Assembly (NCBI GenBank): GCA_030280995.1
Contig: JASXTE010000004.1
Span: 10,620,001 to 10,684,000 of the forward strand
DNA length: 64,000 nt
Direction of reading: 5' to 3'
Source of the DNA: Hemileia vastatrix
Lineage: Eukaryota; Basidiomycota; Pucciniomycetes; Pucciniales; Zaghouaniaceae
How positions within the stretch are numbered: position 1 is the stretch's first letter; every line of letters begins with the position of its first letter. The notes below the pieces were generated by a model. That model was not told the origin of the DNA. It was given only the letters and a program-made list of their open reading frames with translations, and ran no database searches. Of this stretch, positions 1 to 11,077 are shown piece after piece. Both the position numbers and the translations under genes were made by a program.

Positions 1-1344
1 AGAATTTCCAAAGCAGGAACACAACAACAGAATTTTGACCCTGGAATGGTCAAACCAGCCTCTTCAATCCTAAACAACACTCTCTCTAGAGGTATTGCAT
101 ATTCCCACACAAACCTCCTTATGCCAGGGTTCTCTGCTAACACCTCATTACCATAATCAGTGGATGGTCCTTTAATTCCACTGTCATCAATAAAAATACC
201 AGCATAAATAGGAACCTCATCCTGTAAAATCCAAGCCATCTGTGCTTGATATACTGCCACTGAATTAGTTGCTCCCTGAGGCAACCTAGTAAGCTGAAAT
301 CTTCCCAAAGGAGTCTCAAAAGTTGTGAGAGGCCTTGAATCCGTATGGAGCTCCCTCTAATCATAACCACCCATAATATCACCCAAACCATAACACACCC
401 TTCCAGAAAAAGCTTCAACGTAATCCTCTGCACTTGGTGGCATACCAGCGTCCTTGATAGTGACTCTATTCTAGGCTCTAAGATCATGAACCACCCTCAA
501 CTTCCCATTCTGCTTCTTTACACAGAAAGCCGGAGCTGAGAAGCTGGATGTGGAATTTTTTGTATAACCCAGTCCTGACTCTTTCCCTAACAATCTCCAC
601 AAAATCCTCTCTAATAGCGGCTGGAATCGGAATAGGTTTGATTTGCCAAGGTTCATGACAAACCACTGGAATCAAGTAAGGTTCCCCATAAGAGTGATTC
701 AATACACCCCTTTCCTCCTCAACAAACGCCACAGCCTTTTCCCTTAGCACAATAATGTGCAACAACAACTTCTTTTCTTCTTCAGACAACCACCCATCAG
801 GACCAAAATTAACAACCTTCAACCTTTCCACGGTCACCCTAGCCGTCTCTACAAATTCTGGAGGATTCTTCACCAAAGAAGTACAGTACGGATCTCTTGA
901 CAAAGGAGGTCTCTTCAAGGGCGGATTTAAACCCACAGGCATAGGCTCATTGACAGGCCTAATCTTCTGCGCTACCTTCTTATACTTTTCCGCTCCACCT
1001 TCAACTTGAGGGATCTTCAGGAATTCTTCATCACCAGACCTGGAACAAAAACCAAGGGTTTCCCCATTGCTCACATGTGTGGCCAAGGTAATGTTTTTGA
1101 AAGGTGTAGAAGAAACCCTAGCGGTGCACAATTGGGAAGACTTACTTTTACACCCCAATCTCACCACTCCAAAACTTTTCCGCAATTCCAAATCTTCATC
1201 TTCACTTCCGTCTTTCAAATCTTCAAATCTTGATTCATCTTCAGAATCAACTCTTTTAAAATTTTTCAGTTTAACCTCATGCTGGAGGCCCAAAAATAGA
1301 TCTTGAAGATCTTCACAAAAATATTTTGAATCTTCTTTCTTCAT
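1..1344 (-). pseudogene. Ty3/gypsy element A, pol fragment (reverse transcriptase)
   Basis: This is the reverse transcriptase part of a Ty3/gypsy retrotransposon read right to left and cut by the window edge. The N-terminal linker and RT start lie at 484-1344, with a recognisable KLRVVHDLR block near 480-500. The RT core continues leftward in another frame: LPQGATNSV near 280-250 and the catalytic FIDDSGIKG (FxDD form of the YxDD box) near 185-165. At least one frameshift (around 480-540) and stops separate the parts, so no complete polyprotein can be made from this copy. It is closely related to the RT of element B at 5317-6713, which has the same block order. RNase H and integrase would lie left of the window. 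Assignment to Ty3/gypsy is from RT motifs and gag-protease-RT order. Confidence 0.85.
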
Positions 1345-1570
1345 TATCTTCAGATTTTTTTCTTGATTTTCTTGAATTATCTTGAAATTTTTATCTTCTT
1401 TTCTTGATTTTTCTTATGACCTACAAAAATAACAAGGGGTTTCCCAAATGCTCACAGGTGTGGTCCAAGTAATGTTTTTGAAAGGTGTAGAGGAAACCCT
1501 AGCGGTGCACAATTGGGAGGACTTACTTTTAGAGCCCAATCTCACCGCCCCAAAACTTTTCCGCATATCT
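1047..1570. repeat. Direct duplication of about 130 bp
   Basis: Two near-identical blocks lie about 381 bp apart, at roughly 1055-1180 and 1436-1565. Both contain GTAATGTTTTTGAAAGGTGT, the GCGGTGCACAATTGGGA stretch and the final CAAAACTTTTCCGCA. They sit at the gag-protease/pol junction of element A, so an internal tandem duplication of element sequence is the simplest explanation. The second copy lies outside any open frame. Confidence 0.8.
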
Positions 1571-1805
1571 TTCAATAAAGATATATAACCAATCTTCTTC
1601 TTTGAACTTGAATTAAAAATAATTAAGAATCTTGAGAGAGAACAGAGACTTGATAAAAAACTTGATGAATACTTTCAGAGAAGAGAAACATTAAAAAGAG
1701 AAAGTTGAAAATCCACTTGGTATATCTCCAAGGGAGCTGACCTACTACAACCTGGGATTTCCGCATCTTGGGGAGAGGTTGTAGCACTAGGGTGATCAGC
1801 CCTCA

Positions 1806-4211
1806 TTACTCTAAAAAAGACAGACTCTCAATAGAGCCTGAGCCACACTCCAAAAAACCGAAGGCAGCACCCACTTCCTTCCTTCTCCTGCAGCAATCCA
1901 TGCACTGGCACATTGAAGATAAACCAGGCCTGGTCTCCCAACCATCCTCTCCAGGGGATGATAAACTCATGTGAAGCACCCTTTCATCTTCACCAGTCAA
2001 CTCCAAACTGATTCCCAAATCAAATTGATAACCAATTCTTGCCTGAAAATCCATCAAGAATGGCCCACCCAAAACTGCTTTTACATTACCTTTAGCAATG
2101 TAAAAATGAACCTTCCCTGAGGCTCCGCCAACATCTAACTTTACAAACTCTGAAGTTCCAACCAATTCAGTGACATGACCACCGATCCCTCTCAAATTCC
2201 CACCAATACCAGTTTTGATGGGGAAGCCCAAATGAGTTGCCTCAAACAAAGAAATCAGGTTTATCTGAGAACCTGAATCCACCAATGCCCTTTCCTCCCT
2301 GCCATTCAGAGTGACATTGACATATCCCAGAGGAGCAGAAAAATGAGTTTCCAACCCCTCACCAAACTTTTCAGCAGAATCACAAATGTATTCTACCTCC
2401 CCAGAAGAAACTCTTCTCCTGGTCAACAACTTTTTCTGTCTATCAGCCAACCCTGGACTGATAGCATACAATTCCCCATAATATAGGGAAACCTGACCCT
2501 GATTCATCCTTTCCAGGACAGAGTCCATAACATTAACTTGACCAGAAACTACTGGCCTCTCAAAGTGAGCCCTTGGCTTCACCACCTTGGTCCTAGAAGC
2601 TTCTTGAGGACCAGCACCACCAACAGGTTTACCATTAACAGGAACCAAACCAGATCCCTCACCAGAACCTCTAACTCCAGCAGGCTTTGGCAATGAAGCC
2701 AAAGGGACATCCTCCTCAGAGTCAGAATCAACCTCCATTGGCATTGGCTCACCATTCATGTCCAATGCACCAAAACTAGGAGGGCCCATGTCAGCCATAC
2801 CCTTCTGCATCTTGTACAGCTCCTCTTTGCTGTACCTCTTCCTAGCTGCCCTCAGCTTAGGATCCACCTTTGAAGCATTTGGCTTTGGTTGGGCCTGAGA
2901 ACTGCTCTTAGGACTTCCCACCTTTCCTGCTTCCGCATCATAAACACCAGCCAAGCATTCACCACTTGACTTTCCATCACAAGAATACAACTCCAAACCA
3001 CCAAAGGAAGTAGAAAAAGAGACCTTATTGACCTCCTTCCCTTTTCCCTTGATATCCTCATCCTCCTTACCAGAAGACCTCCCTTGATCAGGAATCTCCT
3101 CAAACCTTGGCCTCCTTTGATTGAGACCTCCCCTTCTCCTGACCAAATCACCAGGAGCCTGCCCTTCACTGGGCTTAACAAAAGAACCATCAGGGAACTT
3201 GAAAACCCTGCCATCAAATTCCACCTTTCCTTCAGACACATCCCTGTTCAATGCCCAACAATCATTGGACCTGTGCCCCCTCCTGCTGCAATAAGAGCAG
3301 ACCCAAGGATCACTCCTACCAGCCCTCCTATTAAAATCTCTAGGCTGAGAAGGTGCCTTATTGACCTTCTTAGCCTCCTGAACAAAAATATGCAGCTGCT
3401 TTGTAAGATCAGCCAACTTCTCCACCATTGGTTCCCTCTCCTGTTTGGGAACCTGCACCATATTCTTCTCCTCCTCCTTCTTCTCCCTAACTTCCTCTTC
3501 AGCCAAAACCTCACTGACTTTGCTGACATACTTGGCAAAACCCTCCTGATAGGTGTCCACAGCCAATAACTTCAAATGGGCCTCAACAGCCTCCTTCACC
3601 TTATCCAAGGCAGGAAACTTCTGGTCCCCATTAGAAAAAGTCTTCATCAATTCCTTTCTTGAAAACTCCTTCAACACATCCATCCTGACATCTCTAGCCA
3701 GGGAAGACCAAAAAACATCCTTGGCAGCATTTTCATGTGTCAGCTCCTCCACTTCCCCCAAATATTCCACCACAGGATCAAACTGTAGCAGAAACTTCCT
3801 GTAACTATGCAAGTTACCAACACCACCATAAGATTGCCATTCACTGACAACCTTTTTCAGATCCACCATAGTGAACCTGACACCCCATTTATCCACCATC
3901 TCCCTACACAACAATTTCCAATCCCTCTTCTTGTAGCCAGACATGGCCACAATCTCCTTCTCCACTGCCCTATCACCAATGAAGAAGATTATCTGCTTCA
4001 CCATGTCCAGGTAGGAAGCACCATCCACTCCAGCAGCAGTTTCATACTTCTCTAGAAACCACTTGACATCCTCCCCATTAAACTTGGTACCATCCCAAGT
4101 TTTAATCCTCACACACTCCCTAACCATCACAGAAGGAGGACCATCTCCCCCACTGACAGTCACAATAGGAATAGAGGAACCAGAAGCCATTCCTCCAGAC
4201 CAAATCACCAA
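1806..4211 (-). CDS. Ty3/gypsy element A gag-protease polyprotein (801 aa)
   Basis: This open frame encodes the structural and protease part of a Ty3/gypsy retrotransposon. A retrotrans_gag-like helical domain spans about residues 30-220. A charged, coiled linker follows, then a zinc knuckle CSYCSRRGHRSNDC (CX2CX4HX4C) near residue 305 for nucleic-acid binding. After a long Pro/Ser/Lys-rich stretch comes a retropepsin-type aspartic protease with ALVDSGSQINLIS near residue 670. The frame has no stop, so this part is intact. Pol follows downstream in a separate, broken frame. The upstream end lies next to a primer binding site (4261-4277), which supports a start at 4211, although MASGSS a few codons later is an equally plausible initiator. 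Confidence 0.88.
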   Translation of the reverse strand: MVIWSGGMASGSSIPIVTVSGGDGPPSVMVRECVRIKTWDGTKFNGEDVKWFLEKYETAAGVDGASYLDMVKQIIFFIGDRAVEKEIVAMSGYKKRDWKLLCREMVDKWGVRFTMVDLKKVVSEWQSYGGVGNLHSYRKFLLQFDPVVEYLGEVEELTHENAAKDVFWSSLARDVRMDVLKEFSRKELMKTFSNGDQKFPALDKVKEAVEAHLKLLAVDTYQEGFAKYVSKVSEVLAEEEVREKKEEEKNMVQVPKQEREPMVEKLADLTKQLHIFVQEAKKVNKAPSQPRDFNRRAGRSDPWVCSYCSRRGHRSNDCWALNRDVSEGKVEFDGRVFKFPDGSFVKPSEGQAPGDLVRRRGGLNQRRPRFEEIPDQGRSSGKEDEDIKGKGKEVNKVSFSTSFGGLELYSCDGKSSGECLAGVYDAEAGKVGSPKSSSQAQPKPNASKVDPKLRAARKRYSKEELYKMQKGMADMGPPSFGALDMNGEPMPMEVDSDSEEDVPLASLPKPAGVRGSGEGSGLVPVNGKPVGGAGPQEASRTKVVKPRAHFERPVVSGQVNVMDSVLERMNQGQVSLYYGELYAISPGLADRQKKLLTRRRVSSGEVEYICDSAEKFGEGLETHFSAPLGYVNVTLNGREERALVDSGSQINLISLFEATHLGFPIKTGIGGNLRGIGGHVTELVGTSEFVKLDVGGASGKVHFYIAKGNVKAVLGGPFLMDFQARIGYQFDLGISLELTGEDERVLHMSLSSPGEDGWETRPGLSSMCQCMDCCRRRKEVGAAFGFLECGSGSIESLSFLE

Positions 4212-4260
4212 AAAGAGCCAACCAAAGAAAACAGAGATTCCAAGGAACTAGCAAGTTCTA

Positions 4261-4277
4261 CCCCACATTGGGCGCCA
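4261..4277 (-). other. Primer binding site of element A
   Basis: Read on the minus strand this is TGGCGCCCAATGTGGGG. It begins with TGG, as expected for pairing with a tRNA 3' CCA end, and matches the TGGCGCC start common in Ty3/gypsy elements. It sits between the putative LTR edge (4282) and the gag start. Confidence 0.75.
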
Positions 4278-4281
4278 GAAA

Positions 4282-4980
4282 TGTAGACAATCCTATAGTA
4301 CTAGCTATAGGCCTTGACCAAGGGAGTTGGAGAAAAACCAGAGAGAAAATCCCGTGTCCCTTTAGAAAAATAGAGTGAGATTTACTTGCTAAAGTAAGTT
4401 GGTTCCTGTTTTTCTAAAGCCCCTTTTCAACACACTTGACTGCTTGATGAGCCAAGAAAGTAGTCACCAGACAGACTACCAGACCAAAGAACTGAAATGT
4501 AGAACAATTTTCACACCAGAGACAGCAAAGATACTTGATGTAGGCTGCAAATCCACACCAGAGACAGCAATAATACTTGCTATAGCTTGCAAGACTATAA
4601 CAGAGAAAACAGTTGCCAAAGTTAAGTTAAATGAAGAACTCACTTGCAACAAACACAGCCAAATTGTGGCCAGAAAACAGTGAAAACTGAGAGAGGAACA
4701 AGGATATCACCTCCGGATGGTTGTATGATAATTAAGGTTGCCCCAATCTGTCTTATTCACTATGTAAACACAGAACACTATCTAAGAGCCCATGCGCACC
4801 CACCAATCTGGTGCCTGTACCCACCAAATTAAATAAAAACCCTCCTGAAGCGCTCCCCAACCTTCTAAAACAGAGGCGGGCGGGCCGCACGACATCGGAG
4901 GTGCCGCCTGAAGCAGCCCGGCCTCCCTGAAACCAGAAAACCAATAAAAACAACTAATCTACTTAGAAAAATTAGCTACA
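4282..4980 (-). repeat. Probable 5' LTR of element A (about 699 bp)
   Basis: The LTR edge next to the primer binding site reads TGTAGACAATCC. A compatible terminus GCTACA occurs at 4975-4980, giving TGTAG...CTACA ends. The partner LTR lies outside the window, so the right boundary rests on the terminal inverted motif alone. The interval has no credible coding sequence. It holds short internal repeats around ACACCAGAGACAGCAA (near 4510 and 4555). Confidence 0.5.
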
Positions 4981-4985
4981 ACTAC

Positions 4986-5316
4986 TGAAACCTTTAAAAC
5001 ACAGAATTTCACTATAACAACATTGAGACATGAAATATAGAGAAAAATTAGCTCTATCCAATGGTACTAAGCGCTTAATCCTAAGACTTAAGGTTAGCCC
5101 ATAAAACACAAAAAACAAAATTAAACAGCTATCTTTTATAAATGAAAAATGAGGAAATGACCCCTTAAAACTTAGAATATGAAAAATGTCTACAAGACAT
5201 AAAATATAGAGAAAAACTGGGGCTATCCAATGATAGTACCCACATACCCACAGACCCAATATCCATGGAATAAAACCAGAAAAATACTCAATTCCTTAAC
5301 AGATGTCCATTAAGAC
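4986..5316. repeat. Degenerate segment with a tandem duplication, period about 165 bp
   Basis: Two copies of a block containing AAATATAGAGAAAAA followed by GCTCTATCCAATG or GCTATCCAATG lie near 5035-5070 and 5200-5235, each preceded by an AAAACAC/AAAACTTAGAAT stretch. No open frame is convincing. Position and strand suggest this is the decayed 3' portion of element B, into which element A may have inserted. Confidence 0.5.
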
Positions 5317-6713
5317 ATGCACAAACAGCGCCAAATCACACAAAAAAGGCCCCTGCCAATGTTGGAAGACCACACCGCTAGATTAATTTTCCCAGCACCT
5401 GGTCCATACTCCAATTTCTTCAAAAGAATATCTTTCCCTAAAATCCTTTTCAATAACTCAAATTACTCCTCGCATTCCTCCGTCCAATCCCGTACAACAT
5501 CTTTTCTCGTTAAGCGTAGTAAAGGTGAAGACAACAAAGCAAAATCTCGAATAAACATTCTTACATATGTACAAATGCCTAAAAACCCTCTAACTTCCGT
5601 AGTATTTCTTGGTCTTGGCCATGTAAGTACCTTATTCCTCTGTTTTTCAGCAATGATTCTCCCTTCCTTGTATACCACATGTCCCACTATATCTAGCGCT
5701 GGAACACAACAAGTAAATTTGGACCCAGAGATCGTTAATCCTGCCTCCTCTATCCTAAATAGCACTCTTTCCAGGGTAATCGCATATTCCCAAACAAACC
5801 TTCTAATATACGGATTCTCTTCTAACACTTCCCCATCATAATCACTGGCTGGTCCTTTTATACCGCCATCATCAATGAAAATTCCCACATGTTCTGGAAT
5901 TTCATCCTGAAATATCCACATCATCTGTGCTTGATATACCGCCACAGAATTTGTTGCGCCTTGCGGTAACCTTGTTAACCTGAAGCGCCCCAGTGGTGTT
6001 TCAAACATTGTCATGGGTCTGGATGATTTGCCCAATTCAAGCTCATTTTATCCTCCCATAATATCACCTAATACATAACATGCACATCCCGCAAAAGAAT
6101 CCACAAACTCCTCTGGAATTGGTGGCATCTCTGCATATTTTACTGTATCCTTGTTCATCTCCCTAAGATCATGAACAACCCTTAATTTACCATTATTTTT
6201 AACAACACAAAACACTGGACTTGAATAACTAGACATAGACTGTTCATACAAGCCAGACTTTAACCTTCCCCTAATTAATTCTGTATACTCTTCTCTTATA
6301 GCCACTGGTATTGGAAAAGCCTTCTTCTGCCACGGCGCATGAGGTATAACTGGAACAATATAAGGTTTACCATAAGAGTGTTTCAACAAACCTCTTTCCT
6401 CTTCTGAAAACGCAATAGCATTTTCCCTAAGAGCCATAACATGCAGAAATAACTTCTTTTCTTCCTGAGACAACCAATCCTCTGGTCCAAAATTAACCAT
6501 CTGAAGCCTTTCCATCGTAATCTTACTAGTAGGCGCAAAATCAGGCAGAAACTTCATTAAAGAAGTATCATAAGGATTCCTAGACAGCGCCGGCCTCTGC
6601 AAAGGAGGATTCAAATTGGGCATCGCTAAATTCACTGTTTTAACCTTAACAGCTACTGGTTTATACTTTGATGCAAAACAGCTCTTGCTACTTCCTTGGT
6701 TAATTAAAATCAA
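5317..6713 (-). pseudogene. Ty3/gypsy element B pol: reverse transcriptase and start of RNase H
   Basis: This is RT of a second, related Ty3/gypsy element on the minus strand. The upstream piece (6048-6713) carries KLRVVHDLREMNKDT and GDIMGG. The downstream piece (5463-6035) carries LPQGATNSV, the catalytic FIDDGGIKG, the EEAGLTISGSKF primer-grip region and GFLGICTYVRMFI. An in-frame stop near 6045 separates them, and another stop follows DWTEECEE at 5463. The frame continues past that stop into a sequence like the beginning of RNase H, ending near 5320. RNase H and integrase are otherwise missing. It is recognisably homologous to element A pol but more decayed. Confidence 0.85.
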
Positions 6714-6952
6714 ACCCTTTCTAATATAACTACAGGTTGCACCTAAATCCTGTTTTTGTCTTTTCTTTTTAATATAAGTATAACAATATCCATAATCAAA
6801 AAAATCAAAAAGCTTAGGTATAATACATTCTACAGTAGTATTCCCAAGACACCTATGAAGTACCGCTTTACGTATCCCTTCTTGTTGGACTGACTGGTCA
6901 CTATCCAGGTTCCTCTCATCCTGGGAGATAGTAACACCTAAAATGCCAGTCC

Positions 6953-7948
6953 CTAATGAAAATGTTGGCGCCTTCCTGGCAGTCGCCCTATCTCATCATC
7001 TGAGACTTCCTCATAAAACTCTCTTTCTTTCTCTAACCGCACAGCTCCAGAGTACTTAGTTTCCCAGCCACCATCCTTGGGTTCTACTAAGACTGCTGTT
7101 ACTGGAACACCATCATCACCCATAATCCTTATTCCAATAGTCTTATTTAAACAATAATTGATAGTTTCAGAATAATCCATTAAAAATGGTGTGCCTAAAA
7201 CTGGTTTAACTACACCCATTGGAACATAAAAATGTATATCCCTTGTTGCTCCCGCAACTCTAGTGCATACATACTCTTCTACACCTATAACAGGCAACCT
7301 ACCTCCACCAATTCCTGCAACAGTGCCATCACTGTCTTTTACAGGAAGACCTAACTCCACCATATCATCCACTGACACCACGTTGATTTGTGAACCTGTA
7401 TCCACTAACGCTTTAATTTGCTTACCATTTACAGTAATTGTTAAATACCCTAAGGGTCCTGCATAATGCGGCACCCTAGGTAATCCAACAACCGGCCGAA
7501 ATGACTGCTCTCCAACATCAAACTCAGTGCAATTAGAAACCCTTTGCTTCCTGCACTTATCCACCATTCCATTCGCTACATCCGGTGCCACTGCTGTCAG
7601 CATCCCCAATGGAACAGAGACTGTAGTCTTCAAAAATTGTGCAACTAAATCCTCGGCCACCTTAGGAAAATCAGAGTGAACCGGGAACTGCATTCTCCAT
7701 TTAGGTTGAGTTGCCTTTGAACCAGCTTTTGCTCTTCCAGGTGGGTTCTTTGGAGTATTATGCCTTGTTCCCGGCATTCCTTCAGCAGGTACCGCTCTTT
7801 GCTGTACTACCTCTGTCTCCTCCAACATTGCAGGTTGTTCTTCTTCCTGATGTTCCACACCATAACCAATTGATTCCATACCATCCATTTCAACATCCCC
7901 GATAGGCGCAGGTGTATTCTCTCTAGTAGTATACCCTACTTCCTCCAT
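6953..7948 (-). pseudogene. Element B protease region
   Basis: The frame encodes the linker and retropepsin of element B. The aspartic protease active site is ALVDTGSQINVVS near 7390, followed by the conserved PVLGTPFLMDY block near 7180. The upstream zinc-knuckle piece joins through a stop around 7981, so gag and protease are no longer continuous. The gap 6714-6952 has no open reading. In element A, protease and zinc knuckle are in one intact frame; here the same order is kept in broken form. Confidence 0.8.
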
Positions 7949-7981
7949 ATCCTCTGGATTTGCATACCTAGCACCAGCCCT

Positions 7982-9252
7982 TCATGGCCTAGTAATTGTA
8001 GGTGGGGCCATTTTCTTGTGCTTTGCTGAAAAAATCTCCAAACGCGCTGCAACCGCTCCTTCTTTAACTTTAAAATCCAACATTGCGCAAGTAACTGCAA
8101 ATTTTACTGACTTCGCATCCTTGCCTTTCTCTTTAATTTCAGGCTCTTTGCCCTTACTCAAACTGCCTTCCATAGACTTTTTATTAATATGATCGATGAC
8201 CATGGCTTGCATCCCTCGATCCTTGTCTTTAACAAGCTTAGTACCATCTTCCAACATAAGCGTAGTCCCACCCTCGTAAACTACCCTTTCCTCTTTATCC
8301 TTTTGAAGCGCATTACACCTCATCCTAGTATGCCCCTCCTTATTACAATAATAGCACACCATAGCAGCAAAACGCAAAGGTTGAGGAGAACTCTTGGGCC
8401 TAAACAATTCTTTTTTCTTTTCTGCTTCAATTATTTTTTCTCCAACTCATCAATCCTTGCCATAACTGAATCTGGCTCCTTAGTGAAAACTTTAACTTTA
8501 GGAGACAACATCTGAGGAGGTGATTGTACGCCAGACGTATCTTCATTCATCTCCTCATTATCCAAAGCAACCCTAGCTGCGCAACGCTCTACTCAATGCA
8601 ATTTCATTTCAGCTTCCACTGCCATTTCTACTTCTTCTAATCCAGGATACTTATAATTTCCGTCCCTTTTTTTAACCAGCTTTCCTTTGTTATCCAAGCA
8701 CCTTTTCACCCAGTCTTCAACTTCTGGCGCTAACGCTTCACAAAACCAAGGTAAAGACACATTAGCATCACTAAAATCTTCATTATTAACTAAATATTCC
8801 CCTATTCGATTGAATTCTTCCCTAAAACTTTTAAATTCCTTAGGGTCTTGAACACCCCCTTTAGATTTGACCCTTTTTACCAAGATATCCAGGTCCTTCA
8901 TCGTATAATTAGTTTCCTTTGTAACCTTTGGCCATCTCTTGAGCATCTGTTCTTTTAGCGCTGACCAATTTCGCCCTTCGTGCCCCTTTAGATCCTCTAA
9001 ATTGTGTTTGCACTCATTAGCTACAAAGAATAGTACTTGACGCACCATATCATATTCAGTTGCTCCATGAACTTCAGCTGCTTGTTCAAGCCTGTGTAAA
9101 AACTTCTTGGTATTAATTCCTGCATAACACAAGCTTTCATGTTTACAACTAATGATTGTAGTTACCATCTGTGGCAACAATGCAAAAGAATTGGGCAATT
9201 TAACCCTCTCCTGACATCCCTTAGATGTCGTTGCAGTAGGATCCATTCCCAA
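7982..9252 (-). pseudogene. Element B gag with zinc knuckle
   Basis: Two pieces make up gag. The capsid-like helical part is at 8593-9252 and starts MGMDPTATTSKG. The zinc-knuckle part is at 7982-8407, with CYYCNKEGHTRMRC (CX2CX4HX4C). A stop near 8592 and a frameshift near 8410-8450 separate them; the intervening 8410-8590 still translates into gag-like ELEKK sequence in another frame. The start at 9252 is supported by a primer binding site about 215 bp upstream. The gag core aligns in layout with element A gag (the AAEVHGATEYDMVRQVLFF stretch here against AAGVDGASYLDMVKQIIFF there). Confidence 0.82.
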
Positions 9253-9467
9253 AATATAAAATCAAAACAGAGATCACAAAAACACACACTTGGTAATTGA
9301 TCCTGACTATATTAATGATACAGCCCTACGCTATCCTCTGATAAAGGCTATTGATCCACTCGTTGTAGACCCTACAACTCTTCTGCTGATGCGCCAGCTT
9401 GATCACGTCCTCTTGACAAAACCCTGAAGACCAAACAATCTAATCAAAAACACTAGTTACAATTATG

Positions 9468-9484
9468 CCACTGTTGGGACACCA
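9468..9484 (-). other. Primer binding site of element B
   Basis: On the minus strand this reads TGGTGTCCCAACAGTGG. It begins TGG and lies immediately inside the LTR edge TGTTGAGAGTTC at 9487, which is the geometry expected for a tRNA-primed LTR element. Confidence 0.65.
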
Positions 9485-9486
9485 AT

Positions 9487-9773
9487 TGTTGAGAGTTCTA
9501 AAGTACTAAGCAGTAGACACAATGCAAGATGGGTTGGTTCTCCTTTTTAATTTCTAAAAAGAAGCACCTGCCACTCTTATTTTTAAAGACAGTGCAATAA
9601 TGTGTAACACAAATATCTGATTAGAAAGTTTATAATTTGAGAAATAAGTTAAAGATCAGGAAAAACAAATATTACTATATGGATATTTCTATTCTTAAAA
9701 AGTGCTAATATCCACAGCTACTCCCTCTTGAAGCGCTCTCTTTGAGTATGCCTTATTATAGCAATAAAATAAC
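9487..9773 (-). repeat. Start of element B 5' LTR, interrupted by a solo LTR
   Basis: The LTR edge TGTTGAGAGTTC directly follows the primer binding site. The LTR runs right until a solo LTR insertion at 9774. Its continuation is probably the 129-bp spacer 10949-11077 and the DNA after 12255, because both insertions are bounded by target duplications. I could not find a convincing CA-ending right terminus. Confidence 0.55.
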
Positions 9774-10948
9774 TGTCAGCCTAAATATCCTTAGGACTGA
9801 GTATCTCTTATGCTTAAAATAAGATAACCTTAAGTAAATTAAGCTTATATCTTAAAAATAAGGTTAAAATAATAATATATATTATTATATTATATATATA
9901 TATAATTATTATTCTATTATATAACTTATAATAGTTTAAATAGCTTATCCATGGCCTAATAATACTTATTAAGGTGTTAATGGAGTCATAATATACTTAT
10001 CTTAAGTGATATGAAGTAATTATTGACATACATAAGCTTATATGTATACATAAATCTCATATTCAGTGAAATATGCAGTATATTATGTATATTTAGGTAT
10101 ATAAGTGGGTTTTGGCCCCTTAATAGCCTATAACCTTTGTTTTTCTGCTTATTTTAGGTCATATGGACGAAATCAGTGGGCTCACAACGCCTACAGAAGC
10201 ATAGAAATCTATATCAGGCGCATACACCCAGTTTGGACAACTAAAATTACTTCCTTGAATGGTTATTCACGGATTTATGGGTTGGAAGCATATTTCTGGG
10301 TTAATGTGGATGCTTGGGGATGTTATTGGGGGCTTGGACATTTTATTTGTTTCCTTTATATGCTTTTGGTTTCATTAAATCTCTTTTCTGATTGTTTATT
10401 TTACCTGTTTCTTTATGGTATCCGCTTTTATCTGTATTTTCTATTTATGGTATGGATCTGTGTTATTATTAATAGAGACGGAGGGTCCTTACTGGAGGTC
10501 TGGGTGTTGAAACTGCTTGAAGTGAACACCATGGGGAGGTGATGGGCCCTCACAGTGCTGTAATTGCGGGGGATAGCAGTGACATCATCTGGATTGAAGG
10601 TCTGTGCACTCCAGTGGATTTGAGTATAAGGAGGGATTTTGATGGTTATTTATCATCATTCAATTACTACAACTAAAACAAACACTACTATACAATTATT
10701 AACATTTAGAAATGTATTATAAAAGCCATTATAAATTGATATTATCTTTATATAAGCTATAACTATATTTTATTCATCTATTTTTCACCACTAGCATGCA
10801 TTTAAATCCAAGTATTGTGAGTTTTATTTGAGCATAACTATTTTATTAGTCTTCCCCTCAGGTTTAATCACTAAATCATTTATCAATAAGTAGTAGGACC
10901 ATAAATAAACACTATTATATCATACTTATATACTAGACTATACTGACA
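9774..10948. mobile_element. Solo LTR copy 1 (1175 bp), TSD ATAAC
   Basis: The element begins TGTCAGCC and ends ATACTGACA, giving TGTCAG...CTGACA termini. A perfect 5-bp duplication ATAAC flanks it (9769-9773 and 10949-10953). It is nearly identical throughout to the copy at 11078-12255. There is no internal gag/pol, so it is a solo LTR left by recombination between the two LTRs of a full element. A 5-bp duplication fits an LTR retrotransposon. Its interior has an AT-rich palindromic stretch near 9870-9920. Open frames inside are not kept in register between the two copies. Confidence 0.9.
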
Positions 10949-11077
10949 ATAACTCTAATAATAGTCAATCCTACTGAATCTATATATTCTCTCTATGCTG
11001 CGTTCTTCCACTATACTATATGAAATACACACACAGATGCATGAATGACAAAGACTCAGAAATATCTCTAATATTAT
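10949..11077. other. Spacer between two solo LTRs
   Basis: This 129-bp spacer has an ATAAC duplication at its left edge and ATTAT at its right edge. It is host sequence, probably part of element B's LTR, that was continuous with 9773 and 12256 before the two insertions. Nothing else is visible. Confidence 0.6.

Noticed and set aside
3084..3569. 161-aa plus-strand frame and similar ones across 345-4251
   Set aside because: They are antisense to the intact element A gag-protease frame and have no motifs.
5317..5841. 174-aa plus-strand frame
   Set aside because: It is the antisense shadow of element B reverse transcriptase.
10105..10542. 145-aa open frame inside solo LTR copy 1, with a similar 84-aa frame in copy 2 (11560-11814)
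   Set aside because: The frames lie wholly within an LTR and are shifted by small indels between the two copies, so coding is not conserved.
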